Assembly (NCBI RefSeq): GCF_000525835.1
Contig: NZ_AODD01000009.1
Span: 83,851 to 147,850, forward strand
Reading direction: 5' to 3'
From: Listeria grandensis FSL F6-0971
Lineage (GTDB): Bacteria > Bacillota > Bacilli > Lactobacillales > Listeriaceae
DNA length: 64,000 nucleotides
The notes under the pieces were generated by a model. The model saw only the letters and a program-made list of their open reading frames with translations, searched no databases and was not told the origin of the DNA. Positions within the stretch are counted from its first letter, which is position 1. Each line of letters starts with the position of its first letter. Below are positions 1 through 8,818 of the stretch, piece by piece. The position numbers and the translations under genes were made by a program.

Positions 1-271
1 TCGTGATGCTGAGCACGTATAAACTTCCTGAAAACAATACAATTCCGATCGCAAATAAGTATCCGGACACCCGCAGTAACCCCACATCCACTTTCCCAAG
101 GAGTAAACCGACAATCAGTATCGCTGTTGCATGAAACATTTGGTATTGCACGCCTGTTTCAAATGTTGTGTGATAGCTTCCAAGCGTTTCTTTCAGCGCA
201 TGTGCACCGAATGCCCCAATTCCTACTGCTAATCCTGCAAAAATAGCTCCTAAAATCAACATCTTTCTCAT
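1..271 (-). CDS. DUF423 family membrane protein (YwdK-like), partial
   Basis: The gene begins at the ATG at 271 and runs off the left edge, so only about 90 residues are visible. The product starts MRKMLILGAIFAGLAVG, then GAFGAHALKETL, a pattern typical of the small DUF423 membrane proteins (YwdK in Bacillus). At least three hydrophobic segments are visible. An AGGGGGTT ribosome binding site lies just upstream of the ATG. The next gene on the same strand resembles YwdI, the same partnership as in the Bacillus ywd region. The biochemical function of the family is not known. Confidence 0.82.
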   Translation of the reverse strand, partial: MRKMLILGAIFAGLAVGIGAFGAHALKETLGSYHTTFETGVQYQMFHATAILIVGLLLGKVDVGLLRVSGYLFAIGIVLFSGSLYVLSIT

Positions 272-288
272 ATTCTTATTAGAACCCC

Positions 289-576
289 CTAAAAATCTAG
301 CAATGAATCCCCATTGGACCCATCTTCTGTTTCCATCTTCTTACTATCCAGTGTCATCGGTTTTGCGATCGGCAATTCGCCGGTCATCGCTTGATATTCC
401 ATGCTGGAGCTCAGCGTCTCTGCTTTTTCCGTGGTGCCTGCTTGCCCACGCATCACTTCCACTAGAACTGCCAGCCCGTGCAAATGCAGCTGCTTTTCTT
501 GCTCTTTACTAGCATTCTTAGCGAGGCTTAGCTCCTGCTCCATTTTGGCAAATAAAGCCTGATCTGATACTGTCAT
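289..576 (-). CDS. ywdI: YwdI-like small protein (DUF5327)
   Basis: This 95-residue soluble protein begins MTVSDQALFAKMEQELSLAK. An amphipathic, charged N-terminal half (about residues 5-45) is followed by a low-complexity acidic tail ending GDSLLDF. The length and the N-terminal pattern fit the YwdI/DUF5327 family. It lies only 3 bp downstream of the acetyltransferase gene and 17 bp upstream of the ywdK-like gene on the same strand, so the three are probably cotranscribed. No function is known for the family. Confidence 0.72.
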   Translation of the reverse strand: MTVSDQALFAKMEQELSLAKNASKEQEKQLHLHGLAVLVEVMRGQAGTTEKAETLSSSMEYQAMTGELPIAKPMTLDSKKMETEDGSNGDSLLDF

Positions 577-579
577 CGT

Positions 580-1149
580 TTACTTGCCTCCTTGCGCATC
601 ATTTAGCGTGCGAATCACGCGTGCCGGGTTTCCTGCGACAACGGTGTTCGCCGCGACATCTTTAGTCACGACAGATCCTGAGCCAATTACAGCGTTATCT
701 CCAATCGTAATTCCAGGATTAATCACACTTCGCCCACCAATCCACACGTTGTTACCAATTATGACAGGCTTCGCAAGCTCCAAACCACTATTGCGCTCGG
801 TCGCGTCCAGTGGATGATACGCCGTATAAATATGAACACCCGGCGCAAACATGCAATTATCACCAATTTTAATCGTTGCACAATCCAAAAAGACACAATC
901 AAAATTCGCATAAAAATAATCGCCAACTTCTGTATTATAACCGTAGTCAAAGCGAACATTAGGCTCCATATAAACCTCTTTCCCCGCCATGCCCAGTAAT
1001 TCACGAATATGTACCGCGCGTTCATCTTTATCACTTACCACGCCATTAATCTTTGCACTCAGATGTCTTGCCCGATCACGATCCGCCACTAATTCTGCAT
1101 CTCCCGGCCGGTACAATTCGCCACTGATCATCTTTTCACGCTCTGTCAT
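580..1149 (-). CDS. maa: Maltose/galactoside O-acetyltransferase (hexapeptide repeat)
   Basis: This 189-residue acetyltransferase transfers acetyl from acetyl-CoA to the hydroxyl of a sugar such as maltose, glucose or a galactoside. The N-terminal Mac domain ([20 protein letters not shown]) is followed by left-handed parallel beta-helix repeats ([20 protein letters not shown] and [10 protein letters not shown] near the C-terminus). The probable catalytic histidine lies in TAYHPLD near residue 115. Length and domain order are those of Maa/LacA enzymes. Substrate specificity cannot be read from sequence. It is the first gene of a three-gene minus-strand set with ywdI and ywdK-like genes. Confidence 0.88.
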   Translation of the reverse strand: MTEREKMISGELYRPGDAELVADRDRARHLSAKINGVVSDKDERAVHIRELLGMAGKEVYMEPNVRFDYGYNTEVGDYFYANFDCVFLDCATIKIGDNCMFAPGVHIYTAYHPLDATERNSGLELAKPVIIGNNVWIGGRSVINPGITIGDNAVIGSGSVVTKDVAANTVVAGNPARVIRTLNDAQGGK

Positions 1150-1216
1150 AATTCTCCCACCACCATCCTTTTTTATCTACTCCCCCATTATACTGTTTTT
1201 CAAGCTAAAAACCTAC

Positions 1217-1258
1217 ATAAAAAAGCCCCATTCAAAATATCTTTTTGAACCAGGCTAT
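1217..1258 (-). terminator. Rho-independent terminator of the doxX-like gene
   Basis: Read on the minus strand, a GGTTCAAAAAGATATTTTGAAT hairpin core with flanking AGC/GCT pairing is followed by a run of six T. It sits directly after the DoxX stop codon. Confidence 0.65.
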
Positions 1259-1266
1259 GCTCTCCT

Positions 1267-1653
1267 TTATTCTGTTATTTTTTCGTTTGTTGGTAGAAAT
1301 TGAAATACTTTTTTAAATGATCCTGTAATCAAGGTTACGACAGAAAGCACGACTAACACAAATTCTGGCTCGTATCCGCCTAGGAAACCACTCGAAAACT
1401 TCACGGTCACAATCGCGACGCCTAAAATACCGATGAACAAAATCGAAATATAAGGAACTAATACACCAAAAGCAAGTGCTAAGCCACCGACTAATTCGAT
1501 ACTAGCAACAACATATCCCATAAATCCTGGAATTCCTAGACTCTCAAAAAAGCCTACCGTTCCACCAATCCCATTTGTGAATTTTTGCAGTCCGTGAAGA
1601 AACATCAATCCACCTAATAAAATTCTGACAAGCAAAATACCGTATTTATTCAT
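1267..1653 (-). CDS. DoxX family membrane protein
   Basis: This protein of about 128 residues has four hydrophobic segments and starts MNKYGILLVRILLGGLMFLH. The motif HGLQKF and the later VGGLALAFGVLVPY are typical of DoxX/DoxD-type proteins, which are linked to quinone or thiol redox chemistry in some species. I chose the internal ATG because GGAGAGGAAGG lies just before it; an upstream TTG would add 15 residues that include this ribosome binding site. It stands alone and is divergent from the HAD phosphatase. The exact role is unknown. Confidence 0.8.
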   Translation of the reverse strand: MNKYGILLVRILLGGLMFLHGLQKFTNGIGGTVGFFESLGIPGFMGYVVASIELVGGLALAFGVLVPYISILFIGILGVAIVTVKFSSGFLGGYEPEFVLVVLSVVTLITGSFKKVFQFLPTNEKITE

Positions 1654-1828
1654 ATCCTTCCTCTCCTTTTCTAAAGTAGTAAAGCTTATTATGCCCAAAA
1701 ATTATATCCCACTGATTAACTGGGTATTAAATTTTTCTTAATTTTACGAGCCGATTTTACTTACTGCAATTTTCCCGGAAAAATGATATTCTAGTTATGT
1801 AGGTACAAAAATGGGAGGATTATATTCT

Positions 1829-2695
1829 ATGATAAAAGTAATTGCTTCAGATATGGACGGCACACTGCTTAATTCCAAAATCCAAGTAGACGCAGAGGGT
1901 GTAAAAGCGATCGAGATGGCTCGTGCAAAAGGCATTCACTTCGTTTTGTGTACAGGCCGTATGTATGATGACGCCACGCAACTCATCAATCATGCCAATC
2001 TTTATGCGCCAGCAATCTGCATGAATGGTGCTGAAATTCGAGATGAGCACGGCAAAATATTAAAACAAATTCCGATTGAGGAAGCATCTGCACGATATAC
2101 GTATCAAGTTTTGAAAGATTTGGGGATGTATTGTGAATTTTTCACTGATATTGGTCCGATCTCGCCGAATAAAGATAAAGGTATTGAGCTGATGAAGGAA
2201 ATTCAGCATAAGGTTCATCCTGACTTAAGCGCAGAGGAGATCCATCGCTATGTTGAGGAGCGTTTTGAAAGCAAGGACGTCCATGTGATTGATGATCCTG
2301 AGCGTCTTTTCCGAAATAAAGATATTACGATCCTGAAATTTATCGCCTTCTCTTCTGACCAAGCGGTGCTAAAAAAAGCGAAGGATACGCTAGAATCAGA
2401 AGGAAATTTGGCGATTAGTTCCTCGTTTTCCGACAATATCGAAATCACGCATATCGATGCCCAAAAAGGACTTTCTTTGCAATACTACGTGGAGCGTATG
2501 GGCGTAACAATGGATGAAACCTTCGCAATTGGCGATAATTTCAACGACGTCTCGATGCTAAAAATGGCGGGATACAGCGTCGCGATGGGTAACGCCGAAC
2601 CGGCTGTTAAAAAGCTTGCAAAGCATGTCACCGACTCTAATGATGAACATGGCGTGGCAACTGCCATTCATAAAATGCTAGAAACCAATAATTAA
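1829..2695 (+). CDS. Cof-type HAD superfamily phosphatase
   Basis: The product is 288 residues from MIKVIASDMDGTLLNSK. HAD motif I is DMDGTLL (nucleophile Asp in DxD), motif II is the CTGR stretch near residue 48, and motif IV is GDNFNDVSMLKMAG near residue 240. A C2-type cap lies between them, which defines the Cof/YxeH-like subfamily of sugar-phosphate or nucleotide phosphatases. I used the ATG at 1829 because the preceding in-frame ATG at 1811 overlaps its own GGGAGGA ribosome binding site. It is 24 bp upstream of pdxK, so an operon is likely; pyridoxal phosphate is a known substrate of some Cof members, which would fit this neighbour. Confidence 0.88.
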   Translation: MIKVIASDMDGTLLNSKIQVDAEGVKAIEMARAKGIHFVLCTGRMYDDATQLINHANLYAPAICMNGAEIRDEHGKILKQIPIEEASARYTYQVLKDLGMYCEFFTDIGPISPNKDKGIELMKEIQHKVHPDLSAEEIHRYVEERFESKDVHVIDDPERLFRNKDITILKFIAFSSDQAVLKKAKDTLESEGNLAISSSFSDNIEITHIDAQKGLSLQYYVERMGVTMDETFAIGDNFNDVSMLKMAGYSVAMGNAEPAVKKLAKHVTDSNDEHGVATAIHKMLETNN

Positions 2696-2719
2696 TTTTA
2701 TAATCGGAGGGAAAATATC

Positions 2720-3535
2720 ATGACAATCAAAAAAACATTAACTGTTGCAGGCTCAGATTCTAGCGGTGGCGCTGGACTCCAAGCGGATTTAAAAACATTT
2801 GAAGAATACGGTACTTTCGGATTTTCAGCGATTACAACGATCGTAACGATGGATCCAGACAACAACTGGAGTCATGGTGTGACACCACTCGATGCAGATT
2901 TATTGCGTGCCCAGTTAAAAACGATTCTTTCTGGTGGCCCCGTTGACGCTATGAAAACAGGAATGCTCGGTTCTGTCGAAATTATTGAAGCAACACGTGA
3001 TGCTATTGATGAATACAACTTGCAAAATGTTGTCATCGACCCCGTTATGGTTTGTAAAGGAGAAGGCGAGCTCATCCAACCTGAAAATGCCGAAGCAATT
3101 CGCGATCTGTTATTGCCTCGCGCACTAATCACGACACCAAATCTCTTCGAAGCTGGTCAACTTTCCGGTCTTGGTAAATTAACAACGCTTGACGATATGA
3201 AAGCTGCTGCTGAAAAAATCGTTGCTCTAGGCGTAAAATATGTCGTTATCAAAGGCGGCAAAGCCCTAAAAAGTGATAAAGCAATCGATCTATTATATGA
3301 TGGCACGACGTTTACTGTGCTAGAAACACCAAAAATTGATACCAACTTTAATCACGGTGCCGGCTGTACTTTTGCAGCAGCGATCACAGCAGGTCTTGCG
3401 AATGGTCTAACTGTCGAAGATTCCGTGCACAAAGCAAAAGACTTCGTGACCGCAGCGATTAAAGGCGGTTTTGCGCTAAACAAATTTATCGGGCCGGTAT
3501 GGCACGGTGCTTACAATAACGCCGAAAATAGATAA
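2720..3535 (+). CDS. pdxK: Pyridoxine/pyridoxal/pyridoxamine kinase (ThiD-like PdxK)
   Basis: This 271-residue ribokinase-fold enzyme phosphorylates B6 vitamers in pyridoxal phosphate salvage. The N-terminal AGSDSSGGAGLQADLKTF, the central VDAMKTGMLGS and VVIDPVMVCKGEGE, and the C-terminal anion-hole region NHGAGCTFAAAITAGL match the Gram-positive PdxK subgroup that resembles ThiD. The lack of thi neighbours and the close match to the PdxK pattern favour pyridoxal kinase over HMP kinase, though some family members do both. GGAGGG precedes the ATG and a terminator follows. Confidence 0.9.
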   Translation: MTIKKTLTVAGSDSSGGAGLQADLKTFEEYGTFGFSAITTIVTMDPDNNWSHGVTPLDADLLRAQLKTILSGGPVDAMKTGMLGSVEIIEATRDAIDEYNLQNVVIDPVMVCKGEGELIQPENAEAIRDLLLPRALITTPNLFEAGQLSGLGKLTTLDDMKAAAEKIVALGVKYVVIKGGKALKSDKAIDLLYDGTTFTVLETPKIDTNFNHGAGCTFAAAITAGLANGLTVEDSVHKAKDFVTAAIKGGFALNKFIGPVWHGAYNNAENR

Positions 3536-3552
3536 ACCCCTTCCAACTAGTG

Positions 3553-3585
3553 ACCTTACTTGATATTTCAGGTAAGGTTTTTTTC
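3553..3585 (+). terminator. Rho-independent terminator after pdxK
   Basis: ACCTTAC at 3553 pairs with GTAAGGT at 3572, followed by a run of seven T. It is placed 17 bp after the pdxK stop. Confidence 0.85.
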
Positions 3586-3665
3586 TATGACTATCTTTTC
3601 ATACCTATTCATGATCTGAACATGGTATAATGGAAGCGAAACTTATTTTAGGGGGATTTAAATTC

Positions 3666-4230
3666 ATGACACAAAAAAAAAGATGCGATCAATAAAGCGA
3701 CATCTGAAAAAAATTATTTCTGGCCAATTATGATTTTATCGTTCGTAGCAGTAGTCGTTATTTTACTGTTGTTCTTCTCACCAATCGGTTACCAAGGCAA
3801 AGTCGATTATGATCTATCTATTTTCCCACGCTTAAACGCGATTTTTAACAGTTTTACGTTTGTGTTTCTGCTGATTGCGCTCTGGGCCATTATTGCGAAG
3901 AAAAATATTAAGATGCATCGCGGCTTCATTTTAGCTGCCTTTACATCGACGTTATTTTTCCTAGTGAGCTACTTGACATTCCATTACATGTCCGCGGAAA
4001 CATCGACTTTTGGTGGTGAGGGAATCGTTCGTCCTATCTACTTTTTTATTCTGATTACACATAGTTTCCTTGCAGCTGTCGTTGTGCCACTCGCACTATT
4101 CGCACTCGTTTGGGGCTGGACCAATCAAATCGGCAAACATAAAAAAATTGTTCGCTGGACAATGCCTATTTGGCTGTATGTGAGTTTAACCGGAGTGCTC
4201 GTTTACTTGTTTATGGCGCCGTATTACTGA
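3666..4230 (+). pseudogene. DUF420 / CtaM-like membrane protein, frame broken at an A9 tract
   Basis: The ATG at 3666 follows GGGGGA and would give a stop after nine codons. If one A is removed from the nine-A tract at 3673-3681, the frame reads MTQKKDAINKATSEKNYFWP and continues into a 187-residue, roughly five-helix membrane protein with FFSPIGYQGKVDYDLSIFPR and a conserved THSFLAAVV histidine helix. These are DUF420 features; members named CtaM/YozB assist maturation of haem A-containing oxidases. The body from about 3730 is open. The break is a sequencing error, a phase-variable tract, or a real mutation; the rest of the gene shows no decay. Confidence 0.8.
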
Positions 4231-4323
4231 GCTTCGCCACATTCATGTAACATTGCTTGGCTATAATTATCATGGGAGAATTGTTGTGCTGTTAGCTTTA
4301 AACTAACAAATGAGGTGAAAAAT

Positions 4324-5262
4324 ATGGCCACTCGCCAAGATCGTAACAACCCAACACAGAAGAAGAAATTAAGGAAAGGCAGAACTATTTTTACTGTCAT
4401 CCTCGTCATCATTTTGGCTATCGCAGGAATAGGTTTTTATCAATACAAATCAAGTTTAAATGCGGCTGAATCTGATAATAAAATAAAAGATTTTGAATTT
4501 AACGGTCAGAAAGCGGAAGACGCGAATGATCTCAACGTGTTACTAATTGGTAGTGACTCTCGTGGGAAAGACCAAGGTCGTTCCGATTCACTGCTTATTG
4601 CCCACTACGATACAAAATCAAAATCTCCAAAGCTGGTCTCGATTATGCGTGATACATATGTCGACATCCCAGGTCACGGTCTGAACAAGATCAATGCCGC
4701 TTATTCTTTCGGTGGTCCAGAGCTCGTTCGCCAAACAATCAAAGAAAATTTTGGCATCAATATTGAATATTATGTTGTTGCTAATTTTGAAGGATTCCCG
4801 AAAATTGTTGATACGCTTGCACCGAATGGTATTGAAATCGATGCCGAAAAAGATATGTCTAAAAATATTGAAGCCAATATCAAGGCTGGTAAACAGTCTA
4901 TGAACGGCGAGACATTGTTGCAATATGCACGTTTCCGTCATGATGCCGAGAGCGATTTCGGTCGTGTTCGCCGGCAACAACAAGTACTGGGCGCATTAAA
5001 AGATCAGGCGCAAAGCATTGGTACTGTCACAAAACTTCCGAGTCTAATCGGGACGATGCAAGGTTACACAAATACAAATGTGTCCACTGGTCTGATGATT
5101 TCCATTGGGAAAGACTTCATTCTAGGAAATGCGAAAGATATCAAAGATTTTCGCCTCCCTGTCGATGGCACATATAAAAATGTCCGCAATTCTCATGGAG
5201 CGGTACTAGACATTGATGTGGCCGCCAATGCGAAAGCTTTACAAGACTTCTTGAAAAACTAA
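4324..5262 (+). CDS. LytR-CpsA-Psr (LCP) family wall-polymer ligase
   Basis: The product is 312 residues. An N-terminal membrane anchor (about residues 20-40) precedes an extracellular LCP domain. LCP markers are LLIGSDSRGKDQGRSDSLL, VSIMRDTYVDIPG, LNKINAAYSFGG and YARFRHDAESDFGRVRRQQ, which hold the arginines and aspartates that bind polyprenyl pyrophosphate and metal. Such enzymes move undecaprenyl-linked teichoic acid or polysaccharide onto peptidoglycan. The ATG at 4324 follows GAGGTG with good spacing; a GTG at 4315 overlaps that site. A short inverted repeat (TGTTAG/CTAACA, 4290-4308) lies upstream. Confidence 0.92.
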   Translation: MATRQDRNNPTQKKKLRKGRTIFTVILVIILAIAGIGFYQYKSSLNAAESDNKIKDFEFNGQKAEDANDLNVLLIGSDSRGKDQGRSDSLLIAHYDTKSKSPKLVSIMRDTYVDIPGHGLNKINAAYSFGGPELVRQTIKENFGINIEYYVVANFEGFPKIVDTLAPNGIEIDAEKDMSKNIEANIKAGKQSMNGETLLQYARFRHDAESDFGRVRRQQQVLGALKDQAQSIGTVTKLPSLIGTMQGYTNTNVSTGLMISIGKDFILGNAKDIKDFRLPVDGTYKNVRNSHGAVLDIDVAANAKALQDFLKN

Positions 5263-5267
5263 GTAGG

Positions 5268-5310
5268 AATAAATTACTCGTTTTCATCGACGGGTAGTTT
5301 ATTTTTTTTG
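5268..5310 (+). terminator. Rho-independent terminator after the LCP gene
   Basis: AATAAATTACTCG pairs with CGGGTAGTTTATT across a 10-base loop and is followed by a run of T. Confidence 0.85.
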
Positions 5311-5363
5311 ACTCTACTTGCCAAGATGATTATACTATTAGTCAAAGAAGGGCAGTGATTTTT

Positions 5364-6365
5364 ATGGCAAAAAGTACATTTGGAGAAATTCCTCTATCCA
5401 TTCTCGATTTGGCATCGATTCGCGAAGGCTTTAATGAATCGGATGCTTTTCAAAATAGTAGGGCGTTAGTTCAGTTTGCGGAAGAAACGGGATTTCATCG
5501 ATATTGGGTCGCTGAACACCATGGGATTGCGGGCGTTGCAAGTTCTGCTACAGCCGTTTTAATCGGATTTCTAGCAGCACAAACCGAAAAAATTCGAATC
5601 GGTTCAGGCGGCGTCATGTTGCCAAACCATTCTCCGCTCATCATTGCAGAACAGTTCGGGACACTTGCTACGATTTATCCAAATCGGATTGATCTTGGTC
5701 TCGGACGCGCGCCAGGAACTGATTTCAAAACAGCCCGTGCGTTGCGTCGCGATTTACACGAAACCGTGGAAGCTTTTCCAAATTCAGTGATGCAACTTGC
5801 CAACTATTTTTCCGATGCTGGCAATGATGGTATTGTCGCCATTCCTGGTCGTGGTTTGCACGTTCCACTATATTTACTGGGTTCTAGCACATACAGCGCC
5901 AAACTTGCTGCGAAATTGGGCTTACCGTTCGCTTTTGCTAGCCATTTTGCACCGGATGAACTAGAGAATGCACTGGAGCTTTATCGAAGTCGTTTTGAGC
6001 CATCCGATGTTTTAAATGAGCCCTATGCGATGGTCACCGTCAATGCGATTGTTAGCGATACAACAGACGAAGCTAATTTTCTCGCAACATCTGGTTACCT
6101 ATCCTTTTTAAACCTGACTCGCGGCAACCCTACCCCACTTCCAAAACCAAGAGAAGATATCGATCAAATTTGGACCGATTATGAAAAACATGCGCTACAA
6201 CACCAAATGAAATATAGCTTTATTGGTGATCAGCAGAAAGTCACAACCGAATTAAAACAATTTATCGACGTTCACCAACCAAACGAAATTATTGTTGCGT
6301 CGAACATCTATGATCCTATGTTAAAACAAAAAAGTTATCAACGCTTAGCTGAAATGTGGTTTTAG
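5364..6365 (+). CDS. LLM-class (luciferase-like) flavin-dependent oxidoreductase
   Basis: This 333-residue TIM-barrel oxidoreductase belongs to the bacterial luciferase-like group that uses FMNH2. Markers are [12 protein letters not shown] near residue 50, [22 protein letters not shown], and [12 protein letters not shown] near residue 110. They match the MsnO8/YceB-type subgroup. I chose the ATG at 5364; an in-frame GTG three codons earlier sits too close to the AGAAGGG site. The substrate is unknown. The stop TAG is directly followed by the start of the 58-residue ORF at 6366. Confidence 0.86.
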   Translation: MAKSTFGEIPLSILDLASIREGFNESDAFQNSRALVQFAEETGFHRYWVAEHHGIAGVASSATAVLIGFLAAQTEKIRIGSGGVMLPNHSPLIIAEQFGTLATIYPNRIDLGLGRAPGTDFKTARALRRDLHETVEAFPNSVMQLANYFSDAGNDGIVAIPGRGLHVPLYLLGSSTYSAKLAAKLGLPFAFASHFAPDELENALELYRSRFEPSDVLNEPYAMVTVNAIVSDTTDEANFLATSGYLSFLNLTRGNPTPLPKPREDIDQIWTDYEKHALQHQMKYSFIGDQQKVTTELKQFIDVHQPNEIIVASNIYDPMLKQKSYQRLAEMWF

Positions 6366-6542
6366 ATGCTGCTTTTAGACGGATTGCTCTATTTTATTTT
6401 TTCGTTCATTGGTGAAGCATTTATGAGCCTGTTTGATCGCAAAGGATCGAATGGGAAGCGAAAAACGCAAAAAAAGAACAGCAAACGAGCTAGACGGCGT
6501 AATGCCACGCACAAGCATCCACGAAAATCAAGGAAGCTTTGA
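6366..6542 (+). CDS. Small basic membrane-anchored protein (58 aa), unrecognised
   Basis: An ATG begins on the base right after the TAG of the flavin oxidoreductase and opens 58 codons. Residues 1-20 are hydrophobic (MLLLDGLLYFIFSFIGEAFM) and the rest is strongly basic, with GKRKTQKK, KRARRRN and PRKSRKL blocks. No separate ribosome binding site is obvious, so translation would depend on coupling. A terminator follows directly, as expected for a last gene in an operon. The split between a hydrophobic head and a polybasic tail argues for a real protein, but no family was recognised. Confidence 0.5.
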   Translation: MLLLDGLLYFIFSFIGEAFMSLFDRKGSNGKRKTQKKNSKRARRRNATHKHPRKSRKL

Positions 6543-6551
6543 TAGTAAACT

Positions 6552-6613
6552 AAATAAAGCCGAAAACTGATTTACCCGCTATCAATTGGTAGAATAGTTT
6601 TCGGCTTTATTTT
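6552..6613. terminator. Bidirectional Rho-independent terminator
   Basis: AAATAAAGCCGAAAAC pairs with GTTTTCGGCTTTATTT, giving a 16-bp stem with T runs in both directions between convergent genes. Confidence 0.88.
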
Positions 6614-7335
6614 CATGCTTTTTCCTGATTCGTAATATGATATGTTTTTTCAATACCTGTTTGTGATACCACAACGCCGTGCAAATCGCCACCGAACACT
6701 GCACCACCATCAATATCAATAATTGTGCGATCTGGTGAATACCAAATAGCCGCTGATCCGTCTTCATTTAAACTCTCTGTGGGGGTATGCCCAACAATAA
6801 ATGTCTTTCCTGTTTTATTTTCACCCTGTTGAAAAGGTTCACGAATCCAGACCATATCGTGCTCTGACGTCATTTTCCAGTCTGCCATTGTTAAATCGAC
6901 ACCAGCATGGACAAAAACAAAATCGCCCCATTCATAGTAATATGGCCGTTTTCGAATGAAAGCAAGTTCTTCTGCAGCCTCGTCCTCCACACGCCGTGCC
7001 AATTCTTCTGGTGTTATTTTTCTCGTCATTGCTTTGTAGGTTATAAAACTCTCAATCGTTTCCATTCCGCCTTGGCTAATGTAATACATCATTTTCTCAC
7101 TTGGTTCCGCCAGCCAATCTAGCAACATGTTCTCGTGATTTCCTCGCAAAAAAATCGCTCCGTACTGCTTCTCAAGTAGCATTGCTTTACGAACAACCGC
7201 TCCCGGATTCTTGCCACGGTCAATTAAGTCTCCGACAGAAAGCAAGCGTTCCTTCTCTGGATTCCATTTCGCCAATAATGCCTCCCATGCCGCTATTTCT
7301 CCATGCACATCTCCAACCGCAAAAATATAATCCAT
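6613..7335 (-). CDS. PPP-type metallophosphatase (serine/threonine phosphatase-like)
   Basis: This 240-residue protein has the complete set of PPP metallophosphoesterase motifs: GDVHG near residue 8, GDLIDRG near 37, GNHE near 67, a C-terminal HAGVDL near 150 and VGHTP near 185. It resembles bacteriophage lambda-type and PrpA/PrpE-type phosphatases with two metal ions. The start at 7335 is the ATG of MDYIFAVGDVHG, preceded by GAGGTG; an ATG three codons earlier overlaps that site. It could act on protein phosphate or on dinucleoside polyphosphates. Confidence 0.88.
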   Translation of the reverse strand: MDYIFAVGDVHGEIAAWEALLAKWNPEKERLLSVGDLIDRGKNPGAVVRKAMLLEKQYGAIFLRGNHENMLLDWLAEPSEKMMYYISQGGMETIESFITYKAMTRKITPEELARRVEDEAAEELAFIRKRPYYYEWGDFVFVHAGVDLTMADWKMTSEHDMVWIREPFQQGENKTGKTFIVGHTPTESLNEDGSAAIWYSPDRTIIDIDGGAVFGGDLHGVVVSQTGIEKTYHITNQEKA

Positions 7336-7431
7336 TTCTATCACCTCATATGTAGTACCTCTCTATTCGCCTTGGTAAATCAGGCGCTAAAAAGGCTGAT
7401 CTAACTTGTGTATACGCGTCTTTAGATCATT

Positions 7432-7623
7432 TTAAAGTTTATTCAATTTCTTTTCAACCGATTTGATCTCTTTGTCAAGTGCATTCATTCGTAGCTCTGT
7501 CGCCGAAATCGTTCCATTTACTAAGTTGGTATCATTAAATTGATCTGTTTCACCGAGCAGTTCCTGATGTTGACGACGCAGTTCAACCAAACGGTCTTCT
7601 AAATCTTGTTTTTCATATGCCAT
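7432..7623 (-). CDS. Small coiled-coil protein (63 aa), unrecognised
   Basis: From MAYEKQDLEDRLVELRRQHQ the protein is almost entirely charged heptad-like helix and ends VEKKLNKL. GGAGGTG lies nine bases before this ATG, which is why the in-frame start ten codons upstream is not used. It has no signal peptide or membrane segment. It stands alone between the phosphatase and the DUF975 gene. I do not recognise a family. Confidence 0.65.
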   Translation of the reverse strand: MAYEKQDLEDRLVELRRQHQELLGETDQFNDTNLVNGTISATELRMNALDKEIKSVEKKLNKL

Positions 7624-7792
7624 TTCTTCTTCACCTCCAAAAGTAATCAGCATCCATTTTACCTTATAGACTATTCCCCTTTACGTGAAAAGTCAATCAT
7701 TTTGTAAAATCCCTAATTATTGCTGTCATTCGTAACGATTCTATGGTACTTTTAAGTATATATGTATCTTTTGAAAGGAGATAATAAATTTT

Positions 7793-8818
7793 ATGATGAG
7801 TATTTCAGAAGTTAGAAAGATGACAAAGCAAGCCTTGAAGGGTAACTGGGGGTTAGCGATTGGTGGAATAGCATTGGCTTACGTGATTTTAGCGGCTGTC
7901 TCCATGCTCAATTTCATTCCGGTTCTAGGGACGATTGCGTATTATGTTTTTGCAGGACCATTTATGATTGGCGCAACTTGGTTTTTCCTTGCTATTAGCC
8001 GCCAAGAAAAGCCTGAGATTGGCTATTTATTTAGTGGATTTAAAACATTTGGACGCAATTTACTTGCCGCCGTACTGGTATTTGTTTTTACATTTTTATG
8101 GAGTTTGCTATTCCTTATTCCTGGTATTATTAAATCGTTCTCGTATTCCCAAACGTTTATGATTTTGCGCGATGATCCGAATATTTCACCACTGGATGCG
8201 ATTACAGAAAGTCGTCATCGTATGAATGGACATAAAGGTCGTTTGTTCGGTCTTGTGCTGTCCTATGTTTGGGTGTTCTTTATCCCCGTGATTATTATGA
8301 TGATACTTGCAATTGTGGCGATGGCAACAACTGCTATGTTCGACTATGGTTACCATTCATACTCATATGATTATTACTCAAGTATGCCTGATATGAGCCC
8401 AGTCTTTGTGCTTGTGTTTGTTTTAGGCTACTTCTTGATGGCTGCCGTATTGTTTGGTCTAGCGATTTGGATTTATCCACAAGTTCTTATTGCATGTGCG
8501 GTATTTTATGATGATCTTTACGCGAGCACTGGTACGTTTGGTGGCGGCGATACAGACTTGCAGGCACCAGAAGATGATACAACATTTGGCGCTATTCCAC
8601 CAGCGGAACCCGAAGCACCGCATTTTGAAAATAAAACATGGGGCTCTGAGTCTATGGTAAAACCAGATGCACCAACTGCATCACCTGAATCTGAGGAAAC
8701 GCCACCAGCAGATGCGCCATCAATCGAAGAAACACAAAACGACACGATAAGCGAAACCGTTCGTCCATCTCAACCTGAACAATCTGTCGAGCAAAAAAAT
8801 GACGACGAACAAAAATAA
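7793..8818 (+). CDS. DUF975 family integral membrane protein
   Basis: The product has 341 residues. Residues 1-250 hold about five hydrophobic segments with the DUF975 signatures ISEVRKMTKQALKGNWG at the start and a central GIIKSFSYSQTFMILRDDP then DAITESRHRMNGHKGRLF. Residues 250-341 form a hydrophilic, acidic, proline-rich tail that is probably disordered and cytoplasmic. AAGGAGA precedes the start. The gene overlaps the following acetyltransferase gene by 20 bp, so the two are coupled. The family has no established function. Confidence 0.85.
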   Translation: MMSISEVRKMTKQALKGNWGLAIGGIALAYVILAAVSMLNFIPVLGTIAYYVFAGPFMIGATWFFLAISRQEKPEIGYLFSGFKTFGRNLLAAVLVFVFTFLWSLLFLIPGIIKSFSYSQTFMILRDDPNISPLDAITESRHRMNGHKGRLFGLVLSYVWVFFIPVIIMMILAIVAMATTAMFDYGYHSYSYDYYSSMPDMSPVFVLVFVLGYFLMAAVLFGLAIWIYPQVLIACAVFYDDLYASTGTFGGGDTDLQAPEDDTTFGAIPPAEPEAPHFENKTWGSESMVKPDAPTASPESEETPPADAPSIEETQNDTISETVRPSQPEQSVEQKNDDEQK

